From contig NZ_JABGCG010000014.1 of NCBI RefSeq assembly GCF_019799925.1, positions 1 to 64,000 on the forward strand: a DNA stretch of 64,000 nucleotides, written 5' to 3'. Source of the stretch: Blastococcus sp. CPCC 205250. Its GTDB lineage: Bacteria; Actinomycetota; Actinomycetes; Mycobacteriales; Geodermatophilaceae. Below, in pieces: positions 32,723 to 41,358 of the stretch. The first letter of the stretch is position 1. The number at the start of each line of letters is the position of its first letter. The notes below the pieces were generated by a model. It saw only the letters and a list, made by a program, of their open reading frames with translations. It did no database searches and had not been told where the DNA came from. A program made the translations under genes and the position numbers.

Positions 32723-33343
32723 TCAGACCATCTCGGGTACCCGCAGGTGGGCCAGCACCAGGTCGAACTCGCCCATGTCGGTGATGGTCACCTCCATGGC
32801 GGAGACGAACGTGTCCCGCATGCGCATCGCGTCGTCCCGGCTGCCCTCCATCGCCTCACGGGTGTCGAAGGTGACGGCGGACGCGGCCCGGCCGCTGCCG
32901 CGGTCCAGCAGCAGGCTGACGCTGCAGAAGCCGGACATCTCCTCCAGCTGCGGGACCAGGGTCATCCGGTAGGCGTCGAGGACCCGGTCGACGTGCCCGG
33001 GGTCCGCCCGGCTCCAGATCACGCGGGTGCACGCGCCGTCAGGGGCCTCGTGCCGGCGGTGCATGACGGCGAACTCCCACTCGTGCACCTCCATCGCCCC
33101 GCCCATGACCTCGCGGGCCTGCTCGCGCATGGGGCCGACGGCGCCGGCGCTGGCGCGCATGGCCGCCTCGTCCTCCCAGGCCGCGGTCACGATGCACCGG
33201 CCGGACCCGCGGTCGGCCAGCATGGACAGGCCCACGCAGCCGTCCATGTCGAGGACGGCGGGCATCACGCGGTCGCGGACGTGCGCGATCCCGTCGTCCA
33301 CGCGGGCCGGGTCGGCGGAGACGGTCGTCGTCCGTGCGTACAT
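32723..33343 (-). CDS. Two-domain dimeric alpha-beta-barrel protein (antibiotic-monooxygenase-like), paralogue 1
   Basis: A 206-residue protein that reads as two ferredoxin-like alpha-beta repeats: one beginning MYARTTTVSADPARVDDGI and one around residue 107 (CTRVIWSRADPGHVDRVLDAYR). Each half ends with a GFCSVSLLLDRGSGRA or GCVGLSMLADRGSGRC type strand. It has the same length and pattern as the protein at 58640-59260, clearly a paralogue. Function unknown; the fold is shared by small monooxygenases and stress-response proteins. The ATG at 33343 follows GAGGAG. Confidence 0.85.
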   Translation of the reverse strand: MYARTTTVSADPARVDDGIAHVRDRVMPAVLDMDGCVGLSMLADRGSGRCIVTAAWEDEAAMRASAGAVGPMREQAREVMGGAMEVHEWEFAVMHRRHEAPDGACTRVIWSRADPGHVDRVLDAYRMTLVPQLEEMSGFCSVSLLLDRGSGRAASAVTFDTREAMEGSRDDAMRMRDTFVSAMEVTITDMGEFDLVLAHLRVPEMV

Positions 33344-33447
33344 GGCGCTCCTCCTCAGGCCGCGCGGCGGGACCCGTGCGGCGCCGCCGCGCCGCCCACC
33401 GTCCTCGCCGGCCGGGGGAGGGGCCAGGGTCCTGCGACCCGGGTGGG

Positions 33448-34119
33448 TCAGGCGCGCAGGTCGAGCCCGGACACGTCGACGGTGAGGTCCGCGCGCCCGG
33501 CGCTGGCGGCGATGAGCCGGGCGTTGGGCTCGTCGACCGCCTCCACCCAGGCGCGGGCGGCGTCCGGGGCCTTGCCGAAGCGCACGTGCCGGTCGAGCAG
33601 GCGCTCCCGGCGCGTGGCGTCGTCGAGCCCGACGAACCAGACCTCGTCGAAGGCGCCCCACACGTCGGGCCACGGGGGCTCCTCGAGGAGGAGGTAGTTG
33701 CCCTCGGTGACGACGACGCGGGTGCCCGGCGGCACGGCGATGCTGCCGGCGAGCGGCTGCTCGAGGTCGCGCTCGAACGCCGGCGCGTACACGGTCGTCT
33801 CCTGCTCGGCCCGCAGGCGGCGCAGCAGGGCGAGGTAGCCGTACCCGTCGAAGGTGTCGACGGCGCCCTTGCGGTCGCGGCGGCCCAGCGCGTCGAGGGT
33901 GGCGTCGGCGAGGTGGAAGCCGTCCATGGGGACGCCGACGGCGGGCAGGCCGCGTGCGGTCAGCGCGGACACGAGCCAGGCCGCGAGCGTCGACTTGCCC
34001 GCGGCCGGCGCGCCGGCGATGCCGAGCAGGACCCGCGACCGCCGCTTCATGAGGGCGGCGACGCGGTCGGCCAGGTCCCCGGGGCTCGGGGTCGCGGGCG
34101 GTGTCACACCGGGCAGCAT
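33448..34119 (-). CDS. P-loop nucleoside/sugar kinase-like protein
   Basis: A protein of about 223 residues from the uridine kinase/PanK-like P-loop family: Walker A GAPAAGKST near residue 33, VPMDGFHLAD (acidic substrate site) and VVVTEGNYLLLEE. These define a nucleoside/nucleotide kinase family whose substrate is often a sugar or vitamin. The start is uncertain: ATG at 34119 is used here and GTG at 34170 would add 17 residues. It is divergent from the large repeat protein. Confidence 0.82.
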   Translation of the reverse strand: MLPGVTPPATPSPGDLADRVAALMKRRSRVLLGIAGAPAAGKSTLAAWLVSALTARGLPAVGVPMDGFHLADATLDALGRRDRKGAVDTFDGYGYLALLRRLRAEQETTVYAPAFERDLEQPLAGSIAVPPGTRVVVTEGNYLLLEEPPWPDVWGAFDEVWFVGLDDATRRERLLDRHVRFGKAPDAARAWVEAVDEPNARLIAASAGRADLTVDVSGLDLRA

Positions 34120-34218
34120 GCCGCCGGCGCCGCTGGGCGGCACGGGGGAGTGGGCGGTCGGGCACGACACGCCGGAGTTCGTGAGTGGAACGGGTCCGTC
34201 CGGGGAACGGCGGCGCCG

Positions 34219-36384
34219 ATGGACGACGGCTGGGTGGTCACGCGCGCGGGACGGGAGTGCCCGCCGTCCGTGCTGCCCGCCGCCGCGCCCGCGCTGCCCC
34301 CGTGGGTCGTCCGGGTGCTCCTGTTGGTCGGGTTCCTGGGCGCGCTCGTCGTGGCGATGGCGGGGTTGTCGTCGTCCGCCCGCGCGGACGTGGCCGCGCC
34401 GCTCGCCCCGGTCGCGCCGCTCGCCTCGACGGGGCTCACCCCCGCGACTGCGCCGGTGATCGCGCCGGTCACTGCGCCCGTCGAGGCCGTGACCGCGCCG
34501 GTGACTGCGCCGGTCGAGGCTGTGTCTGAGCCGGTTGAGACGGCTGCCCCCGTGGTCGAGACGGTTGCGCCCGTGCTTGCACCGGTGACCGAGGTCGTGA
34601 CCCCGGTGGTGGAGACGGTCCCTCCGGTCATCGAGCCGGTGGTCGAGTCGGCTGCCCCTGTGGTCGAGACGGTTGCGCCCGTGCTTGCACCGGTGACCGA
34701 GGTCGTGTCGCCACTGGTGGAGACGGTCCCTCCGGTCGTCGAGCCGGTGGTCGAGACGGTTGCCCCTGTGGTCGAGACGGTTGCGCCCGTGCTTGCACCG
34801 GTGACCGAGGTCGTGTCGCCGGTGGTGGAGACGGTCCCTCCGGTCGTCGAGCCGGTGGTCGAGACGGTTGCCCCTGTGGTCGAGACGGTCGCTCCTGTGG
34901 TGGAGCCCGTCGTGGCGCCGGTGGTCGAGGTCGTGACCCCGGTGGTGGAGACGGTCCCTCCGGTCATCGAGCCGGTGGTCGAGACGGCTGCTCCCGTGGT
35001 GGAGACGGTGACGCCCGTGGTGGCGCCGGTGGTCGAGGTCGTGACCCCGGTGGTGGAGACGGTCCCTCCGGTCGTCGAGCCCGTGATCGAGACGGTTGCC
35101 CCTGTGGTCGAGACGGTCGCTCCTGTGGTGGAGCCCGTCGTGGCGCCGGTGGTCGAGGTCGTGACCCCGGTGGTGGAGACGGTCCCTCCGGTCATCGAGC
35201 CGGTGGTCGAGGTGGTGACCCCGGTGGTGGAGACAGTGCCTCCGGTCGTCGAGCCGGTCGTCGAAACGGCTGCCCCCGTGGTGGAGACGGTTGCCCCGGT
35301 TGTTGAGCCGGTGGTCGAGACGGTCGCTCCCGTGGTGGAGACGGTCCCTCCGGTCGTCGCGCCGGTGGTCGAGACGGTCGCCCCGGTCGTTGAGCCGGTG
35401 CCGGAGACGGTCGCCCCGGTCGTCGAGACGGTCACGCCCGTGGTCGAGCCCGTCGTGGCACCGGTGACCGAGGTCGTGACTCCGGTGATCGACACGGTCG
35501 CGCCCGTGCTCGAGCCCGTCGCGGCGCCGGTGACCGTGGTGGGGACGGTTGCTCCGATCGTCCTGCCGGTGGTCGACGTCGTGGCCCCGGTGCTCGTGCC
35601 TGCCTTGGAGCTGGTGGTCGAGGTCGTGACCACGGTGCTGGAGCCCGTGGTCGAGGGGCTCGCTCCGGTCGTCGAGACGGTCGCCCCGGTGCCCGCGCCC
35701 GCCCTGGAGGTCCTCGTCCCCGTCGTGGCTCCGGTGCTCGGCCCGGTCGCCGCGCCGCTGGCTCCCGTGCCCGCGCCGCTGGTCCCCGTGACCGAGGGCG
35801 CCGGCCTGGCTCTCGAGCCGGTCGCGCAGACGCTCGCCCCGGTGCTGTCCCCGGCGCCGACCGCGACCGCCGGGACCGACACGGCGCCCGCACCGAGCCC
35901 GGTCACGCCCGTCCAGCCGGGCCCGCCGCCCGTCGCCGCGGATGCCGCGCAGCCGGCTACGCCCTCCATCGCGGCTGCAGCGATCAGCTCCGGCCCCGCA
36001 GCGACGGTCGACCCCGCAGTGACGGCCCCCGCAGTGACGGCCGACCCCACCACGACGACGTCCTCTGTGACGCTCGCCGGCGGCCGGTCCGCGCGCGTCG
36101 CCTCTCCGCTGGCGCCCGCCGATGTGCCCGCCGATGCGCCCGCCGACGCGCCGGTCACCGCGCCGGGCCGCCCCGACGGTCCGCGCCCGCCGGCTCCGGC
36201 TCCGGCGCCGGCACCCGCGCCGTCGTCCTCGTCGACCTCGACCTCGTCCTCCCCGTTCGCGTCCCCTGACGTGACCCCGGTCCCTGCCCTCCCCACGACG
36301 GGGAGCGGGACCGTTCCCGTCGACACCTCACCGGCCGGTCCGGCCGCCGGGGTGCTCGACGGCCCGGGCACCTCGCCCGACTGA
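34219..36384 (+). CDS. Cell-surface Val-Pro-Glu repeat protein with LPTTG motif
   Basis: A 721-residue protein. Residues about 28-52 form a hydrophobic signal or anchor ending SSARADVAAP, a good signal-peptidase site. Residues about 60-480 are degenerate repeats of a 7-residue unit (A/P/T)PVVE(T/P)V, grouped in larger blocks of about 35 residues, with almost no aromatic residues. The rest is Pro-Ala-rich linker. Near the end is LPTTG (about 691-695), the sortase recognition form, but the 26 residues after it are polar with no membrane helix or basic tail. It is probably an extended wall-spanning or secreted rod. No homologue with a known role is recognised. A long opposite-strand frame is only a shadow of the repeat. 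Confidence 0.85.
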   Translation: MDDGWVVTRAGRECPPSVLPAAAPALPPWVVRVLLLVGFLGALVVAMAGLSSSARADVAAPLAPVAPLASTGLTPATAPVIAPVTAPVEAVTAPVTAPVEAVSEPVETAAPVVETVAPVLAPVTEVVTPVVETVPPVIEPVVESAAPVVETVAPVLAPVTEVVSPLVETVPPVVEPVVETVAPVVETVAPVLAPVTEVVSPVVETVPPVVEPVVETVAPVVETVAPVVEPVVAPVVEVVTPVVETVPPVIEPVVETAAPVVETVTPVVAPVVEVVTPVVETVPPVVEPVIETVAPVVETVAPVVEPVVAPVVEVVTPVVETVPPVIEPVVEVVTPVVETVPPVVEPVVETAAPVVETVAPVVEPVVETVAPVVETVPPVVAPVVETVAPVVEPVPETVAPVVETVTPVVEPVVAPVTEVVTPVIDTVAPVLEPVAAPVTVVGTVAPIVLPVVDVVAPVLVPALELVVEVVTTVLEPVVEGLAPVVETVAPVPAPALEVLVPVVAPVLGPVAAPLAPVPAPLVPVTEGAGLALEPVAQTLAPVLSPAPTATAGTDTAPAPSPVTPVQPGPPPVAADAAQPATPSIAAAAISSGPAATVDPAVTAPAVTADPTTTTSSVTLAGGRSARVASPLAPADVPADAPADAPVTAPGRPDGPRPPAPAPAPAPAPSSSSTSTSSSPFASPDVTPVPALPTTGSGTVPVDTSPAGPAAGVLDGPGTSPD
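34540..35560 (+). repeat. Coding tandem repeat (21-base unit, about 105-base higher order)
   Basis: Imperfect tandem DNA repeats inside the surface-protein gene. Recurrent words include GGTGGTGGAGACGGTCC and CCTCCGGTC(A/G)TCGAGCC. The first three higher-order blocks (from about 34540) are nearly identical, pointing to recent duplication and likely length variation between strains. Confidence 0.85.
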
Positions 36385-36812
36385 CCCCTCCTCCCGGCCG
36401 CGCCCGGCCGTGAGCCCGCCCCGGCGGGTCCTCCCGGCGGCGCGTGGCCAGCAGGAGCGCGGACCGCGCGCTCCCGGAGGAGGACCACCCCAGACGCCCC
36501 CCGCGTGACCGGCTGCCGCAGCCGCCCGGTCCGGGCCGTCGGCTCTCCTCCGCGAGCGACGCACCGGCCGGCCGTTGACCACGGTCGTGCCCCGGTCAGC
36601 CCCAGGGCGGACCGCGGCACGAGGCGGGGAGGTAACGGGGGCTGGAGTCACGCAGCAGGGACGATGCGGCGTCCGAGTGACTCCCGACCTCTCCGCCCCG
36701 GCCGGATCCCGCCGGCGGGGGACGTGCAGCTCGTCAGGCACGTCCTCCGCCGGCACCCATCCCGCACGGCCCGGCACTCGCCGCCGGCGCACGTCTCCGG
36801 CACAGTGGCCGC
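36385..36812. other. Intergenic region without a recognisable gene
   Basis: This stretch of 428 bases between the repeat protein and a small membrane protein holds only unsupported short frames. A short hairpin (CCCGCC-CC-GGCGGG, 36415-36428) may end the repeat-protein transcript. No promoter or RNA gene is clear. Confidence 0.6.
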
Positions 36813-37109
36813 ATGAAGTGGCTGGTGGTGGCGGTGCTGATCGCCGTCGTGGTGGGGATCGCCATGCTGAGGGCGCGCAGCCTCTCGGCCCCGCAGACGG
36901 GGACCCGCCCGCGACGGCGAGATGATCCCCGGGGGAGGAACGACGGCGGCACCGTCGGTTGGAGCGGCGACGGCGGCGCCAGCTACGGCGACCGGCGCGA
37001 CTCCGACGCCGGCCACCACGGCGGGGGCTGGGACGGCGGCTCCGACGGGGGCAGCGACGGCGGCGGAGGCGGCTCCGACGGCGGTGGCGGTGGCGGCGGC
37101 GGCGACTGA
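36813..37109 (+). CDS. Small membrane protein with Gly/Asp/Ser-rich tail
   Basis: A 98-residue protein: one N-terminal hydrophobic helix (KWLVVAVLIAVVVGIAML), a basic stretch (RPRRRDD), then a tail that becomes almost only Gly, Asp and Ser, ending in a run of Gly before a final Asp. It looks like a bitopic envelope protein with a flexible tail. No family is recognised. It converges with the next gene, leaving a single base between their ends. Confidence 0.65.
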   Translation: MKWLVVAVLIAVVVGIAMLRARSLSAPQTGTRPRRRDDPRGRNDGGTVGWSGDGGASYGDRRDSDAGHHGGGWDGGSDGGSDGGGGGSDGGGGGGGGD

Positions 37110-37110
37110 G

Positions 37111-38151
37111 TCAGCGGTGGCCGACGCCCCCGGGGCCGTGATCGGCCGGGACCTCCTCGCCGGTGGCGACCGGACCGGGCGGCGTCCCGTCCCCGAACGG
37201 TGACCCGCCGAGCTCCTCGCGCCCGTGCGGGGTGAGCCAGTTCGAGGTGTCCGGACCCATCGGGATCACCTGGGTCGGGTTGATGTCGGCGTGGACGACG
37301 TAGTAGTGCTCCTTGATCTGCGGGAAGTCGGTGGTGTCGCCGAACCCCGGCGTCTGGAACAGGTCCCGGGCGTAGCCCCACAGCACCGGCATCTCCGACA
37401 GCTTCTGCCGGTTGCACTTGAAGTGGCCGTGGTAGACGGCGTCGAACCGCGCCAGCGTGGTGAACAGGCGGACGTCGGCCTCGGTGATCGTGTCGCCCAT
37501 CAGGTAGCGGCGGTCGGCCAGCCGCTCCGACAGCCAGTCCAGCGCCGTGAACAGGCGCGAGTACGCCTTGTCGTAGGCGCGCTGCGAGCCGGCGAAGCCG
37601 CACCGGTACACGCCGTTGTTGACCTCGGTGTAGACGCGCTGCATGACCTCGGACATCTCGTCCCGCAGGTGCTCGGGGTAGAGGTCCGGGGCGCCGTCGC
37701 GGTGGTGGGCGGTCCACTCGGTGGACAGGTCCAGGGTGATCTGCGCGAAGTCGTTGGTCACGACGGCCCTGGTCTTGACGTCGACCATCGCCGGCACCGT
37801 GATGCCGCGCGGGTACTGCGGGTCGCGGGCGAGGAAGGCCTCCTGCAGCCGCTCGTAGCCCAGCACCGGGTCGCGCCCGTCGGGGTCGAGGTCGAAGGTC
37901 CAGCTGCGCTCGTCGTGCACCGGGCCGCAGATGCCCATGGAGATCACCGGCTCCAGGCCGAGCAGCCGCCGCACGATCGTCGACCGGTTGGCCCAGGGGC
38001 AGGCGCGGGCGACCACCAGCCGGTACCGGTCGGGCTCCACCGGCCACCCGTCACGGCCGTCGGCGGTGATCCGGTCGGTGATGTAGTTGGTGTCCCGGGA
38101 GTACTCCCGGCCCTGGTCGACGTATCCCGAACCGCTGGTGTCCTCGCTCAC
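37111..38151 (-). CDS. Xi-class glutathione transferase-like / glutathionyl-hydroquinone reductase-like protein
   Basis: A 346-residue protein of the ECM4/YqjG family. ARACPWANR holds the catalytic Cys, ERSWTFDLDPDGRDPVLGYERL and TVPAMVDVKTRAVVTND belong to the thioredoxin-like half, and the helical half contains NNGVYRCGFAGSQ and GDTITEADVRLFTTL. These enzymes reduce thiol conjugates of hydroquinones; in actinobacteria without glutathione, mycothiol is the likely partner (inference). The start is GTG at 38151; longer frames run into low-complexity sequence. Confidence 0.9.
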   Translation of the reverse strand: MSEDTSGSGYVDQGREYSRDTNYITDRITADGRDGWPVEPDRYRLVVARACPWANRSTIVRRLLGLEPVISMGICGPVHDERSWTFDLDPDGRDPVLGYERLQEAFLARDPQYPRGITVPAMVDVKTRAVVTNDFAQITLDLSTEWTAHHRDGAPDLYPEHLRDEMSEVMQRVYTEVNNGVYRCGFAGSQRAYDKAYSRLFTALDWLSERLADRRYLMGDTITEADVRLFTTLARFDAVYHGHFKCNRQKLSEMPVLWGYARDLFQTPGFGDTTDFPQIKEHYYVVHADINPTQVIPMGPDTSNWLTPHGREELGGSPFGDGTPPGPVATGEEVPADHGPGGVGHR

Positions 38152-38269
38152 CGCCCCAGCCTCGCCGAGGACGGGCCGGTCCGCCCACCGGCGGCCGCCC
38201 GGACGGCCGCGCCGACGCGCCCGGGGCGTCGGCGGCGCGCCACGGGCCGGGGAGCGGGACACTGCCGCC

Positions 38270-39016
38270 ATGCAGGTCGACGACGCCGCCGCGACGATCG
38301 TCGGCGGAGCCGCGCAGCGGGGTGAGCTCGCGCTGGTCTACCAGCCGATCGTCGGCCTCGACGACGGCGCTCCGGTCGCCGTGGAGGCGCTGGTGCGGTG
38401 GCGCCACCCGCGGCTGGGCGTGCTGGGCCCGGAGTCCTTCCTCCCGCGGCTGGCTCGCGACGGCGAGCTGCACCTGCTCGACGACTGGGTGCTGCGCACC
38501 GCGGTCGGCGAGTTCGCCGCCTGGTCCGCCGCCACGCCCGGGACCGGCCTCCACGTCAACGTCAGCGCGGACCGCCTGCTGGCCGGCGACGGGCTCGGTG
38601 AGGCGCTGGGTGCGGTCGCCGATGCCGGCGGACTGGCCCGCGGGCGGCTGCGCGTGGAGGTCGCCGAGCCGGTCGTCCTGGACTCCCTGGACGCCGTCGC
38701 CCCGGTGCTGAGCAGTGTGCGTGCCGCCGGGTGCGCCGTCGTGGTGGACGACGTCGGCGCGGCCGGCACCTCGCCGCGGCACCTGGCCGCCGTCGGCGCC
38801 GCGGGGCTGAAGATCGACCGCTCCTACGTGGCCGGGATGCTCGACAGCCCGCGGGACCGGGCCGTCGTCCGCGCTCTGGTCGAGCTGGGCGAGCGGGCCG
38901 GGGTGCCGGTCACCGCCGTCGGGGTGGAGACCGCCGAGCAGGCCGCGGCGCTGCGCGACCTGGGCTGCGCGCAGGGTCAGGGCTGGCTGTTCGGCCGTCC
39001 CGCGCCGCTCACCTGA
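38270..39016 (+). CDS. EAL-domain protein (c-di-GMP phosphodiesterase family)
   Basis: A 248-residue EAL domain alone. It shows EALVRWRHP, HVNVS, VEVAEP, VVVDDVGAAGTS, LKIDRSYV, GVETAEQ and GQGWLFGRP. Metal-binding Glu/Asn/Asp residues and the catalytic Lys are in place, but loop 6, normally DFGTGYSS, reads DVGAAGTS, which may weaken dimer-coupled activity. It has no GGDEF, PAS or membrane part. Its end overlaps the DUF1810 gene tail-to-tail by 8 bases. Confidence 0.9.
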   Translation: MQVDDAAATIVGGAAQRGELALVYQPIVGLDDGAPVAVEALVRWRHPRLGVLGPESFLPRLARDGELHLLDDWVLRTAVGEFAAWSAATPGTGLHVNVSADRLLAGDGLGEALGAVADAGGLARGRLRVEVAEPVVLDSLDAVAPVLSSVRAAGCAVVVDDVGAAGTSPRHLAAVGAAGLKIDRSYVAGMLDSPRDRAVVRALVELGERAGVPVTAVGVETAEQAAALRDLGCAQGQGWLFGRPAPLT

Positions 39017-39437
39017 GCCGGGACGTCGTCGCCTCGTCCTCCGCGCCGCCGAACCACTGGTCGAGCACCGCGCGGAAGACCGGCTCGTCCGGGGCCGCCG
39101 CGGCGAACAGGGTCATCGACGAGCGCAGCTTCACCGCGTCGACGGAGCCGAACACCTGCTCGGGGGAGCGGCCGGCCAGATCGGTCAGCACCTGGGCGCA
39201 CCGGACCAGCCGCGGGCCGAGCACCGGGTGGGCGAGGTACGCGCGGGCCTCGTCGAGCCCGGACACCGCGTAGCGCTGCGCCATGGGGCTGCGGCCGAGG
39301 CCGGCGACCTGAGGGAAGACGAACCACATCCAGTGGCTGCGCTTGGCGCCGGCCCGCAGTTCGGTCAGCGCCTGGTCGTAGGTGCCGGAGGCGTCCTGCG
39401 CGTCGACGAACCGCTGCAGGTCGTGGGGGTCGCTCAC
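39009..39437 (-). CDS. DUF1810 family protein
   Basis: A 142-residue protein matching the DUF1810 family: LQRFVDAQ, ELRAGAKRSHWMWFVFPQVAGLGRS, YAVSGLDEARAYLAHPVLGPRL and KLRSSMTLF. Function unknown. It starts with a GTG that overlaps the upstream gene stop by 4 bases, so it is the last gene of a four-gene operon starting at 41651. Confidence 0.88.
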   Translation of the reverse strand: MSDPHDLQRFVDAQDASGTYDQALTELRAGAKRSHWMWFVFPQVAGLGRSPMAQRYAVSGLDEARAYLAHPVLGPRLVRCAQVLTDLAGRSPEQVFGSVDAVKLRSSMTLFAAAAPDEPVFRAVLDQWFGGAEDEATTSRLR

Positions 39438-40612
39438 GAGCGCGGGGGTGCCCCGCTTCCGACGGGCTCACGCCCGGGGACCCCGCCGGGGTCCGCGGGG
39501 CACAGGCCGGCCAGCGCCGCGTCCAGCCGCCCGGTGTCGAGCTCGCGCAGGAAGCTGCCGAGCCACGCCCGCGGCACGGTGAGCCACCGGGTCCCGCCCG
39601 GTGAGTCCAGGCGCAGGACGTAGGTCCACCACGTGGCGCTGACCGTGCTGACGCGGACGGCCCCGGCGATGCGGTCCCGCAGGTCCAACGGTGCCGGGCT
39701 CGTGCGGGGCTCGTCGGTGGCCGGCAGGTCCGCGCGCTCCAGCAGCAGCGGTGCGTGCCCGGTGGCGACGTCGCGCAGGTCGGCGAGGTCGTCGGGCAGC
39801 AGGAGCTCACGGAGGCGGCCGTCGAGGTGCTCGACGACCGCGGCCAGCCGCTCCCCGGCGGTCTCGGTGCCGCCCCGGCTGCGGAGGACCGCGGCGCGAC
39901 CGGTCGCGTAGAGGTCCGGTCCGAAGGCCGTCCGATCGACGTAGGTCCCGAACCGCTGCCGTGCCGGGGTGGTGCGCAGCCGCAGCGCCGGCGGCAGCTC
40001 TCCGCGCACCCGGCGGGAACCCGCCGCCACGGTGCACCACTCGGCGCCGGCGATGACGACGGCGGCCGCCTGCCGCAGGGCCGGGCCCTGGACGTACTCG
40101 CCGCACACCTCGAGCCGGCCGGGTCGCGGCCGCACCAGCAAGCCGGGTGAGTCGGCGCGGTCGAGCAGCAGCATGAGGGCGGGGGACAGGTGGCGGACGA
40201 CCAGGTCGGCCACGCGACGGACGACCCCATCGGGGACGGCGACGCTGATGTGAGTCGAGTACCCGTGCACCGTGTGCCCCGGCGGGAGTGAGTCGGCCAG
40301 GGCGTCGCGGCCCGCCGCTGTCCAGGCGTGCAGTTCGTCGGGTGCTCCGTGGCCGACGGGCACGGGCGGGGTCACGACCTCCGCCTCGGCGCCGTCGACG
40401 GTGACCACGCCTCCCCACGGTCCGCGGGCGGCGTACGGGTCGCCCGGGTCCAGCCGCCGGCCCAGACCCAGACCGTCGGCCAGCAGCCGGAAGTCGACCG
40501 GCCGGCCGGCGGGGTCGCGCACCTCGTACTCGTGCTCGACCCCGCAGACCGGCCGCTCGTCCGGGGTCAGCAGCTGCCACAGCCCGGCAGCCGGGTCCTC
40601 GGTGCTCCTCAC
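39434..40612 (-). CDS. Putative GCS2/amidoligase-like protein
   Basis: A 392-residue protein with no certain family. The N-terminal VCGVEHEYEVRDPAGRPVD recalls the GVEEEF start of carboxylate-amine ligases (glutamate-cysteine ligase family 2), and HGYSTHISVAVPDG resembles their HVHVGV strand. The rest is divergent. It may form an amide bond with ATP, but that is inference. The start chosen is GTG at 40612, overlapping the previous stop by GTGA; a GTG at 40630 exists. It is co-translated with the membrane protein upstream and DUF1810 downstream. Confidence 0.75.
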   Translation of the reverse strand: MRSTEDPAAGLWQLLTPDERPVCGVEHEYEVRDPAGRPVDFRLLADGLGLGRRLDPGDPYAARGPWGGVVTVDGAEAEVVTPPVPVGHGAPDELHAWTAAGRDALADSLPPGHTVHGYSTHISVAVPDGVVRRVADLVVRHLSPALMLLLDRADSPGLLVRPRPGRLEVCGEYVQGPALRQAAAVVIAGAEWCTVAAGSRRVRGELPPALRLRTTPARQRFGTYVDRTAFGPDLYATGRAAVLRSRGGTETAGERLAAVVEHLDGRLRELLLPDDLADLRDVATGHAPLLLERADLPATDEPRTSPAPLDLRDRIAGAVRVSTVSATWWTYVLRLDSPGGTRWLTVPRAWLGSFLRELDTGRLDAALAGLCPADPGGVPGREPVGSGAPPRS

Positions 40613-41358
40613 GCCGGCACGATGTCCCACTGCACGATGGGCTGGTAGCAGGGGCCCGTGCCCTCAGAGTTCGGCGCCTCCAGCGCGGGACTGGTCTGCG
40701 AGATCCGCCCGGTCACCACCGGTGCGAGCGGGTCGCCGCTGACGGTGAACGTCCAGGTCGTCGTCACCTCGAGGGCCTCGCAGGGCGCCGGTTGGTGGTT
40801 CGTCCGGCTCCACGTGTAGCCGGCCGGCCCTGGGACGGCGACGATCGGCTCACCGCAGTCCCCTCCTGGAGCGCAGAGCAGCAGGGTGCACGGACCGAGT
40901 CCGTCGCACGGTCCGGTGAGCGACCAGGTCTCGTCCAAGGCGTCCCCCACGGAGATGTCCGCCTGGGGGCCGGGGTGCGGCAGCTCCTCCACCGCGACGG
41001 TGACCACCCGGACCGCCACGACGCGCGGCCCCGGATCGACCGGCGGCGGGGGTGGGGCGGGAGTCGTCGGCGAGGCCGTCGCGGTGACGGTGGGCTCGGG
41101 CATCGGCGCCGCGGCCGCGGGTGTCCGGTCGTCGCTGCCCGCGAACAGGACCGTCACGGTCACCGCGGCGATGACGGCCGCGCTGGCCGCGACGGCGGCC
41201 GGCCGGCGGCTGCGAGCGGTCCGGCCCTTGTCGCCTCGGCCGAGGGCGTCGCCCGCGAGCAGCTTCCCGGTCAGCGGGTCGCGTTCGGTCGGCACCCCGG
41301 TGAGCGCCCCCGGCGGGGTGTCGTGGACCCGAGGGAGGTCCGTGTACGGGCGGGTCAC
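40609..41358 (-). CDS. Single-pass membrane protein with Cys-rich outer domain
   Basis: A 249-residue protein. It has a cytoplasmic basic N-terminus (about 52 residues, ending TARSRR), one membrane helix (AVAASAAVIAAVTVTVLFAG), a Pro/Thr linker and an outer domain of about 150 residues with six Cys, three of them in TGPCDGLGPCTLLLC. The paired Cys suggest disulfides outside the cell. No family is recognised. Both ends overlap neighbours by GTGA. Confidence 0.75.
   Translation of the reverse strand: MTRPYTDLPRVHDTPPGALTGVPTERDPLTGKLLAGDALGRGDKGRTARSRRPAAVAASAAVIAAVTVTVLFAGSDDRTPAAAAPMPEPTVTATASPTTPAPPPPPVDPGPRVVAVRVVTVAVEELPHPGPQADISVGDALDETWSLTGPCDGLGPCTLLLCAPGGDCGEPIVAVPGPAGYTWSRTNHQPAPCEALEVTTTWTFTVSGDPLAPVVTGRISQTSPALEAPNSEGTGPCYQPIVQWDIVPA

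Noticed and set aside
34540..35560. Tandem repeats that could suggest a CRISPR array or satellite
   Set aside because: The units are in frame, imperfect, lack unique spacers and encode a regular peptide repeat.
34104..36620. Very long open frame of 838 codons on the minus strand, rich in Thr, Gly and Ser
   Set aside because: It mirrors the Val-Pro-Glu repeat on the plus strand. The plus frame has a signal sequence, ribosomal start context and codon third-position GC pattern; the minus frame has none.
37188..37200. CCCGAACG-like word resembling the MarR box
   Set aside because: It lies inside the xi-class transferase gene, has one half only and matches poorly over 16 bases.
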